DNA from: Talinum fruticosum
Lineage: Eukaryota > Streptophyta > Magnoliopsida > Caryophyllales > Talinaceae
Reading direction: 5' to 3'
Assembly: GCA_021018815.1 (NCBI GenBank)
Contig: JAITYX010000102.1
Location: 1,550,001-1,614,000 of the forward strand
DNA length: 64,000 nt
Made by a program: the position numbers and the translations under genes
In this document: in pieces, positions 56,191-64,000 of the stretch
Numbering within the stretch: position 1 is the first letter of the stretch
Layout of the letters: every line of letters starts with the position of its first letter
Notes under the pieces: model-generated
What the model saw: the letters and a program-made list of their open reading frames with translations, nothing else
What the model was told of the DNA's origin: nothing
Databases searched by the model: none

Positions 56191-56879
56191 CCAGTGAGGA
56201 AGAGCACTTTTGGGCACCCAAATTTGAAAAATTTTAAGCTTGGTCTGATTTTGAGTCTTCTTCTTAGGATATTGAGTCTCCTTATTTTGAAAGCCTTTCT
56301 TTTTATAAACAGATTGAGAAGACTTCTTTTATAAGCAATTCTAGTCTAAGTCCCTTTCTTGTTTGAATGAATAGGACCATGCCCAGATTTTCAGTGATGT
56401 TTCGGAATCATTTTTGCAAAGATTTTGGTAGGAGTTATCATCCTATTCGGCATTATAGCCAATTCCGTCTTTTTGAAATGAAACACACTCGACAACCTAA
56501 GAGTAAATCAAGGTTTTCTCGTTATTAAGTGAGTTTGAAAACTAAATTGTAAGACTCTATGAGCTTCTTTTTAGTTGCTCATTTTCTATTATGAGGCACT
56601 CTAACTCGGTCTTATTATCTTGAGAACTACTCTTTGGCACCTTCATGTTAAGTCTCGGTGTTTCCAAATCAGTTTTTAACTTTGTTCTCGGAATTAGGAG
56701 ACTCAGGTTTCTCTTTGAACATAAGATAATCGAAATTAGAATTTTCCTCTAAAGTGAAAATATATCTAGTTAAATCATGCTTAGAGAACTTAAGGAAATA
56801 GTCAATTACCTGTTGGGGGTCGGTTTCCTTAGTGTTTGAAGCTTCACTCTCTATCTTAAATCCAACTTTTGAGTATGTT

Positions 56880-57877
56880 AGTGCTATTATTCCCTTGGAT
56901 TCATTATCAATGTCATCATCTTCTTCGACTCATCGTCACTCCAGGTTGCCACCATTACCTTCTTCTTCTTTTGATCCTTTCCTCTATTCGAAAAATCCTT
57001 GATAATATGTTCCTTGCTTCCACATTAAAAACAACCAGAATTTTTAGTAAAAGATAAATTTGAAGAGGCTGGGAATTTACCTTTCTTCTCCTTCTTGAAG
57101 GCCTCATGCTTTGGCCTATTTCTGCCATTTCTTATACTTCAACATCCTTTTGAAGCCTCTAGCTAGAAGTTCCATGAGATCTTCTTCAGAATCTAATAAG
57201 CGCAAATTTGGACTAGGTTCTTCTCATGCTTTAAGTGTAGTTTTTCATTTGGTGTTGGCCTTAGATTCTTCCTCATCTAGATGAAACTTATGGGTAAGAA
57301 GTTGCTTAGTGAGCTCATCCGGTCTTAGCTTGGTGTGGTCCTGAGCCTCCTCAATAGCTATTACTTTTGGTCCCCATCTTCTCTTCGAAGACTCCTGAGA
57401 ATCTTTTGGTAATCTCCTCGTTGGACACTTTCTTCCCAAGAGGTTTGAGATTGTTGACAATCTCGGTGAAGCTAATATACATCCGAGTTATGTTCTCTTC
57501 GACCTCTATTTTGAACATTTCGTACTTGTGGAGATATTGACTTACCTTCTCTTGCCTCACTTGACTTATGCCTTCATAGGTGGTGACTAGAGTGTCCCAT
57601 ACCTCCTTTGCTGTTTCACAAACCGATACTCGTTGTATTTTGAGGCTTCTATGGTGCACATCAGGATGTTCATAGCCTTGAAGTTCTTTACAGTTTGACT
57701 GCCATCCAACTTGGTGGGAATATAGTTTACGCTATAGATGATCCCCCAAACTTGTTCGTCATAGTCTTGGATGAAGCAATTCATAATCTTGTTCGAGTGG
57801 GCAAAGTTGGACCCTTTAAACTTTGGTGGCCTAGTGAAAGACCTTCCTTCATCGAACTCTCCATAGTTAAGAGTCAT
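56880..57877 (-). pseudogene. SIRE-B gag, broken
   Basis: It starts MTLNYGEFDEGRSFTRPPKF at 57877, close to the A gag start. It continues YDEQVWGIIYSVNYIP, then in another frame AKEVWDTLVTTYEGISQVRQ, YLHKYEMFKIEVEENITRMY and IVNNLKPLGKKVSNEEI. The zinc knuckle near 57030 reads GCFxCGSKEHIIKDF: one Cys is kept next to a stop and the last Cys is Phe. Two or more frame changes. Confidence 0.75.
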
Positions 57878-57920
57878 TTGATCTTTAAACCTTGGATTGT
57901 TAAATCCTTTTGGAAGACTA

Positions 57921-57934
57921 GGCTCGATACCAAT
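57921..57934 (-). other. Primer-binding site of SIRE-B
   Basis: The minus strand reads ATTGGTATCGAGCC right after the LTR end; one base from the initiator-Met consensus core TGGTATCAGAGC, allowing for an A-to-G exchange with its neighbour. Confidence 0.75.
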
Positions 57935-59316
57935 TGGAGGTTTGAGCTTTGAGAGTCTGAATCACCCTACAAGGGGATTAATAAAGTGTGAAGGAAATTG
58001 TGCGGAAATATAAACTTTGTGCTCAAGTAAGAACTCGGAAATAAGAGTGGAGCCTAGATTGGACTCATAAAGAGAAGATTAGAAGAATTTTATGTGCAAA
58101 CCCTTTGGGGCTGAAAACCACGGCTGGTATGAGTCTAAATACCAAGTCAAATCCACTATTTTGAATCCATAAAATACAAGGGCGGACTTTCCGAATTATC
58201 CCCTTAGATAAGTTTTCCTAGGCACGAAGCTACCTTATCCGCCCTAGTACTTCCTAACCGAGATATCCTTTCCAGCTAGGTACAACTAAGCGTTGTTACC
58301 CCTTACAACTCAGTTAAGGGAAAGGCAGATGAACTGAGTAGAAATAAATGTGAGTGATTATAAGACTTCTTGGTTCAACGTAGAAGTTGAGAAACTAAGT
58401 ACAAAGTTGAAAGCTAGAAAAATTGAGTATTTGAGTTGAGAGTTATGTTTCAAGCAATCTTCTAAGTCTTGTGAAGTGACTTCTATTTATAATAAGCAAA
58501 GCAAATAGTCATTGTGTCTTAGGCTTGACTTATGACAAACATTAGCCATTGTAAAGGATAGTCCAAATCCCTCATAAAATGAATCGTTGTGAAAGTATTT
58601 GTTGTGCATCGGTTTTTGGCTGAAAAAGTAATCAAAACTACTTGTTGTGACTTAAAGTTAAAGTTTACCAGAAATGGTAACCAACAACCCGGTCACGGTG
58701 TCCGAGCCTACTTGAAAATGTGGCTTTTCCGTCTATTGGCGGTTAACAGTATCAAGCCGATTGTTTTTACTTTTCTAATTGAGATTAATTAACTTTTATC
58801 AACATGCAAAAACATAACCAAAGTAGTACTCAAAGTGTAAAAATACTTTGGTACAATATTAGACAATGATATTAATTCAACAAATCAAACGCTGAATCAT
58901 TAAATCTAATTAAATAGAACTTTTTAAGTCTAATATTTAATATGTTATAATTTAATTTGTGTATATACTTATCTGATAAACGATTTAAAGAAATATATAG
59001 AGACATTTCGTATTATGCCATTTTACGATAATCTTAGTAAAATAAATGAGACTAATTTAGAATTAATGTTGTAACTCTGTTTTGAACTTTAGAACAAGCT
59101 AGTTGAAATAATGAGTTATGTTTATGAAATTATTTAAGCAAAATTTCTTTCGAGTCTTTCTAAGTGGGTCGAAACCCAAAACTAAGTGTTCACTCAAGAA
59201 AATCTTTTTGAGTGCGTCGGACAATGATAAAAACCTCAAAGATACTTGTTTCTAAAGTGTGAGAATGACTTGAATTTAAAACCATTCGGAGATATAAGTT
59301 CATACATGAGTCTTCA
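57935..59316 (-). mobile_element. SIRE-B 5' LTR
   Basis: On the minus strand it starts TGAAGACTCATG at 59316 and ends ACCTCCA at 57935, 1382 bases. TATAAATA lies at 58491-58484. It is similar along its length to 38316-39608. Confidence 0.85.
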
Positions 59317-59321
59317 CCTTT
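59317..59321 (+). repeat. Target site duplication of SIRE-B (right), CCTTT
   Basis: Partner of CCTTC at 38311-38315 with one mismatch. Confidence 0.65.
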
Positions 59322-61000
59322 GTCCGATCTAGTATCAAACTTAGATCAATGATCCTTACCATTGTTATGGACAAAGCACTCATACCCAAAATGCTTGAAG
59401 TATGATATGTTGTGCTTCATTCCTTTGTATAACACATAGGGTGTTTTCTACAATATTGGACAGATAAGGCATATATTCAGTATGTAGTTTGTCATGTTTA
59501 CTACCTCAGCCCAGAAATAGTAAGGAAAACTATTCTCAATCATTATTTTCTTTCCTATTTCTTGAAGAGTTTTGTTCTTCCTTCTTACCACTTTATTTTG
59601 TTAGGGCGTTATGGGTGCGAGAGAAGTTATGGATGATACCACTTTTATCATAAAAATAAGCAAATTTCGAGTAGTCAAACTCCCTTCCATGGTCAGTTAT
59701 GATTCTCACAATCTTATTCTTAGATTCCACTTGAATTTGCCTGTAGACTCTAGTGAACTTTTTGAAAGCTTCATTCTTGTTTTTCGGAAAACAAACCCCG
59801 AAAAATTTTGAAAAATCATCAATAATCACAAGTACATAAGATTCACCTCCTAAGCTTTTTTACAGGGATTTTACCACATAAGTCCATATGAATTAATTCA
59901 AGCAATTCTAAGGTGGAAATAATTTTAAGTGGTTTAAATGAACATCTAACTTGTTTCCCTTATAAACATGCATCACAAATTTTATCTTTCTTAAAAGCAC
60001 ACTTAAGAAGTCCTTGGACTAACCCATGTGAAGCTAGTTTATTAATGGTATGCATACTAATATGCCCTAACCTACTGTGCCATGTCCAAGATTCATCATT
60101 AATAGAAGCTTTTAAACATGACAAATTCTGTGTTGAATCAGTAAGAGGGATAATGTAAGTGTTACCCGACCTCCGAACCGAGGGCTTCGTCTCTTTTGAA
60201 GCGAGCATCGATTATGAAGCAGTTAATATGAGTTTATCTTACCTCTTGACCTTTGTCAAACAATTAAGAGATGTTTAAAAGATTGTATTTGAGGACTTTG
60301 ACAAGATAAACTGGGCTGACTAAGTTATATTTGTGACCAACTCTACTAATTCCTACAATTTTCCCCTTACTATTGTCTCTAAAAGTGACCTTCCGTCCAT
60401 CCATCTTTTCTAGCTTACAAAAGAGTCTTGAGTTGCCCGACATGTGCCTGGAACACCCACTATCGAGATGCAAGTGGTCTTTCTTCTTTGTTTGTAGTGC
60501 CTGTGAAATATAAACACACTAACACTTCTCACTTCCTTTTACAAACCAAGTAACTTTCCTTACCGATGTCAATTTTGGAGGAAGAGCACTTTTGGAAACC
60601 AAAATTTGAATTAAAATTTGAATAATTTTGGGCTTGGTCTAATTGTGACCCTTCCTCTTTGGGAAATGACCTCCTTTTTGTGAAAAATTTTCTTTTTATT
60701 CAAAAACAGAGGTGACTTCTTTTGATAAAACTTTCGGGCTCAGTCCCTTTCCTCATTGGAAGAATCGGACTATGCTCGGAGTTGAAAACAAGGCCCTCTT
60801 TTCAAAAAGAAACACACTCGAGAGTCAAGAAGCAAATCAAGGTTTTTCTAACCCTATGTGATTTTCGAAACAAGATCCTAAGACTCGGTGAGCTTTTCTT
60901 CAATTGCTCATTCTCAATTCTAAGGAACTCGGACTCAGTCTCATTATCTTGTTAGCTAGTCTCAAGTACCATCATGCTCACTCTTAGTTTTTCCAAAAGC
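59322..61000 (-). pseudogene. SIRE-C pol, 5' part (protease, integrase core)
   Basis: Minus strand. The protease is HLDSGCSRHMSGNSRLF with DSG intact (60470-60430). The pre-integrase has WTWHSRLGHISMHTINKLAS and DKICDACL (60090-59960), so its HHCC motif is largely kept. The integrase core is DDFSKFFGVCFPKNKNEAFK and RIITDHGREFDYSKF (59829-59640), with two of the three acidic residues. It ends at the SIRE-B insertion; the next piece is at 38315-38041. Frameshifts are present, but single frames stay open for 70-80 codons. Confidence 0.8.
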
Positions 61001-61535
61001 AGACTTTCAAAATCTTGTTCTTAGATTTTAAAGACTCAAGTTTTTCTTTAAACAAAGAAGAATTAGAATTGGAACTTCCGTCTAAGGTAAAAATATAATT
61101 AGTTATGCCTTTCTTAGAAAAGTAGAGGAATTTGATTACCTCCTCGAGATTAGTTTCCTCGGTGTTAGATGTTTTTGTTTCGACTCGATTTAACTTCTAA
61201 GTTTGTTATGGCCATTAGACAATTTAAAGCAAACGAAATGTCTTCATTATCATCCGACTCTTCATCACTCCAGGTTGCCACCATTGTCTTCTTTTTCTTG
61301 CAGTCCTTCTTCCTCTTTGGGTAATCCTTCATTATGTGTTCCTCGCAATCAAATTCAAAGCAACCGAAATTTTTTGTGAAAGTGAAATTTAAAGGATCTG
61401 ACAATTTACCTTTCTTCTTTTTCTTGTAGATCTCAGTTTGGGCTTCTTCTACCACTTTTTATATTTCATCATACGTTCAAAGCCTCCGGCTAGAAGTGTC
61501 ATTGGATCTTCTTTTGAGTCTAAGGAGCTGCCACT
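61001..61535 (-). pseudogene. SIRE-C gag, 3' part
   Basis: The open frame 61455-61165 on the minus strand contains GCFEFDCEEHIMKDYPKRKK, a degenerate CCHC knuckle (second Cys displaced, last Cys replaced by Tyr). It is followed by MVATWSDEESDDNEDISFAL, the acidic segment also seen in A (ATWSDEDSS). Homology stops at about 61535, so the gag N-terminus and the 5' LTR of C are missing. Confidence 0.7.
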
Positions 61536-62043
61536 TTCTATAAAGACCGCCACTTTTTACCAATTTTTTTGCTATCTTATTTATCTACTGTCAAGAATTA
61601 CAAGAAGATAACACATCTATTTTTTGTTGAATATTACGCTTTTGATGTTCTATTGCAAGGATTTAATGTGCTATTTTATTTCTTTTAGAATAACTATATC
61701 GATTTCTTTTTTTCGTGTTTGAGGAAACCTGATATTATTTTTTATGTTTACTTTATTTAAATAATATTCTTTGTTTTTGGTTGATTAATTGTTTTATTTT
61801 AGATGGTGAACCTTTTCACGTGAGAAAACTCTAAATTTTGAGTTAGGAACCTCTAAGGTATAAATGATTGATGAACCTTTTTTTTTTTTTTTTGTCAATA
61901 AACCGTTTTTGTTGGCTCGGCAAAACACAAAATAATACACACCATCACATTCAAATGATATACCTTCTGTCAAACAAAAGGTCCACCATTTTTAAAAATT
62001 TCATTTAAAAATAAACAATGTTATAAAACACAAGTTAAATGTT

Positions 62044-62089
<46 letters not shown>

Positions 62090-62430
62090 CATGATTTAAA
62101 AAACAAAAGATCATCATTCATAAAATAAAACTTTATCATTTAAAAAAATATCATCATTTGAAAATGAATGTTCGTTAGATATCAGCTCAAAGTTCATCAT
62201 CTATACATAAAAATTCTCACTCAAACTAGAATAATAATCACTCAAACTACAGAAATATTTTGAAAAAGATTGGCTAAATTAGAATGTTAGTCACTCAAAC
62301 TGCAAAATCCTAGTCAACCAAAGTCAAAGGTAAAAAAGAAAAAGAGTTCGATTATCAAACACGTAAAAATAAAAATAAAGGGAACCGTGTAATTATGTCA
62401 AAGTTAAAATGACGCAACAAAAGTATGAAA
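61536..62430. other. AT-rich DNA, no gene
   Basis: Non-coding; contains a T-run (61880-61893), a TA microsatellite and short repeats of TCATCATTTAAAA type. No element edge is identified. Confidence 0.5.
62048..62096 (+). repeat. (TA)n microsatellite
   Basis: About 24 uninterrupted TA units. Confidence 0.95.
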
Positions 62431-62627
62431 TTATCAAACATAAAACGTCTAATTCACAATAATAGAGGGTTATATTATAATATTTGATAGTGTATATTCC
62501 TATAGCCTTATATATAGAAAAGATATGATGTCAATATATTGTTTGCATGTATTGAATATTGTGCTTTGTGTATGTACTTCCCAATAATATACAGCGGGAA
62601 GACAAGGCATTCACTCTTAAACGTTTA

Positions 62628-62639
62628 TGGCATCAGAGC
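62628..62639 (+). other. Primer-binding site of Ale-like element
   Basis: TGGCATCAGAGC, one base from TGGTATCAGAGC. The LTR probably ends at TTAAACG (CA changed to CG) a few bases before. Confidence 0.75.
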
Positions 62640-62759
62640 ATTAAACACAACTCTTTTCCCTCTCTTCCGCCAGCCCTTCCCCCTTTATCCCAAGTCTCTG
62701 CTTGTTCAAATCCCCTGTAAAGTTTCTATCTTTCTTAATTTCCTCAAATTAGACTTAAC

Positions 62760-64000
62760 ATGGCTGATGGCAACACGTCTGATGATAACTCAAGTAACAT
62801 ATCCATCTCAAACCAAAGACCTCACAATCTCTTCATCTTGCTTTCACTATCAATAACATCAAAAACCACATACCCATCATCCTAAATTTTAAGCAATTAA
62901 AGTACTCAAACTGGAGGGAATTGTTCCTGATTACAACCGGTGGTTATGATGTCATGGCTCATATTGATGAACATGACCAAGCCCAACATGATGACTCAAT
63001 TTGGCAATGCCTCTAGATTATTTTGTTCTGTCATGGATATATGGAACTGTATCTGACGATATCCTAAATATGGTGATGAAGCCCAAAGCTATACCGCGAC
63101 AAATATGGGTGTCCACTGAAAATCTCTTTCGTGACAACAAAGAGACCTGCTATATGTAGTTGGATTATCAAGTTCGCAATTTGAAAAAGGAAGCCTTGCC
63201 CATGGCTAATTACTGCAATGCTATGAAAAACATTACCGATGGCTTAGTCGATGTTGAACATCCTATTTATGAAAATGATCTTGTTCTACAACTTCTCCAA
63301 GGTCTCCCAGAGGAATATGAAACATTTGCTCGAGTTTTACAACTACAAAAACCTCTCCCACAATTTCTTCAGACTCGATCTCTTCTCATTCTCGAGGAAG
63401 AACGTTTAGGCAATTCTCGTAGCAAGGTTTCTCTCTCTACTCTTTCTTCAGCCCTTATTGCCCTAACCACACATTGCCCTCAACACACCTACAGTATTTT
63501 CCACCAATATGGTGGTCGCGGGAGTCGTGGAGATTGTTTGACTTGGCACGGTGGACGAGGTTACGGAAAACGTTATTTAAGTCGTGAAAATTGGACTAGC
63601 CAACAAGGAAACTCTGCATACTATAAGCCATGGAATGGAAATCAAGCTAGCTACGGAAATCACCAACTAGGCATTCTCGATCCACCGCCTATACATGGCA
63701 GTGCTCTTGCCGTGGCCCAGTAGATTAGACAAGCTCTTCTTATTGCATTATCCCCATCACATATAAGCTCGACCTCGCCAACCAAATTCAGGCCTAATAC
63801 GAAAATCCATCAGCAACACAACACAGTTTCTTGGCCTCATCCTAAGTTGTTTGATACTACACAGTTTGCAAATGCTCTTTCCACTATTATGCTTCAACCT
63901 CCAACTTCTGGTGAATGGTATATGGATTTAGGGGCATTATCTCATATGGTTGCTAATCTAGGTATTTTAGATTTTGTTTTTGATTCAAGTAGTGCTAATC
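62760..64000 (+). pseudogene. Ale-like copia gag-protease, broken, incomplete at window edge
   Basis: The first ATG reads MADGNTSDDNSSNISISNQR, then the frame slips. The next frames give NHIPIILNFKQLKYSNWREL, then GYDVMAHIDEHDQAQHDDSI with a stop, then WIYGTV-type sequence. From 63160 one frame is open for 187 codons (LVLQLLQGLPEEYETFARVL, RSLLILEEERLGN, a Gly/Arg-rich tail). It is interrupted by one TAG at 63721-63723 and continues in frame to the window edge. There WYMDLGALSHMVAN (63919-63960) is the protease motif, with DTG changed to DLG, which should remove activity. The domain is Retrotran_gag_2/UBN2_3 type; no CCHC knuckle is seen. Confidence 0.8.

Larger units (their letters stand above)
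50897..59316 (-). mobile_element. SIRE-B, 5' LTR through extra ORF (minus strand)
   Basis: Read on the minus strand: 5' LTR 59316-57935, PBS just inside, gag, pol, TATA-like box, extra ORF, then the insertion of SIRE-A. The remaining 3' end is at 39986-38316. Without A the element is about 10.1 kb. It is inserted in SIRE-C in the same orientation and is more decayed than A. Confidence 0.85.
62431..64000 (+). mobile_element. Ale/Retrofit-like Ty1/copia element, 5' part
   Basis: A TATA-containing LTR end (TATATATAG at about 62509-62517), PBS at 62628-62639, gag from 62760 and the protease motif at about 63915 are in order, and the element runs off the window. The gag lacks a visible CCHC knuckle and is the UBN2_3 type common in Ale/Retrofit-like plant copias, distinct from SIRE. 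The left LTR edge could not be fixed; the coordinate is approximate. Confidence 0.65.

Noticed and set aside
1..64000. Host protein-coding genes, CRISPR arrays, bacterial operons, organelle DNA
   Set aside because: All long or motif-bearing frames trace to transposable elements. No regularly spaced repeat-spacer array, ribosomal gene or organelle gene was seen.

Overview
This window is plant nuclear DNA made almost entirely of transposable elements nested inside one another. I find no host gene, no rRNA or tRNA gene and no CRISPR array. Plant origin follows from the families present: long-LTR Ty3/gypsy elements, Tat/Ogre-type gypsy elements with antisense extra ORFs, SIRE/Maximus-type Ty1/copia elements with an extra env-position ORF, CACTA (En/Spm) transposons with TNP1/TNP2-type genes, a MULE-type N-terminal domain, and an Ale/Retrofit-type copia gag. 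The species cannot be named from this. Family names rest on recognised motifs and layout, not on database searches.

Layout, left to right. (1) 1-4091: 3' end of a Ty3/gypsy element with a 2.8 kb LTR (1302-4091). (2) 4092-7392: 3' part of a SIRE-type copia element (call it D, + strand), with its env-position ORF, polypurine tract and a truncated 3' LTR. (3) 7393-about 19050: a Tat/Ogre-type gypsy element (O, - strand) with 3' LTR, PPT, two antisense (+) ORFs of plant-mobile-domain/DUF7745 type each behind a TATA box, a truncated RT, protease and gag; RNase H, integrase and the 5' LTR are missing. (4) About 19.7-26.87 kb: a decayed CACTA (CACTA-1, genes on -) holding TNP2 N-terminus plus TNP1 C-terminal parts, a MULE N-terminal domain and a stray Tat-like LTR fragment. 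(5) 26.87-30.15 kb: remains of a second CACTA (CACTA-2), whose last 3 bases lie at 38038-38040. (6) 30150-38034: a structurally complete CACTA (CACTA-3) with a GTA target duplication, inserted within the end of CACTA-2. (7) 38041-61535: three SIRE-type elements nested in series. C (-) is split by B (-, 38316-59316), and B is split by A (+, 39987-50891). A has perfect TAGTC duplications; B has CCTTC/CCTTT. (8) 61.5-64 kb: AT-rich DNA with a TA microsatellite, then the 5' part of an Ale/Retrofit-like copia element (+) running off the window.

Every coding region carries frameshifts or stops, so nothing here is clearly autonomous. CACTA-3 and SIRE-A are structurally the best preserved. Nearly every element family keeps a recognisable promoter in its LTR. 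The extra ORFs of both the copia (SIRE) and gypsy (Tat) elements also carry their own TATA-like boxes, which is the most interesting shared theme.
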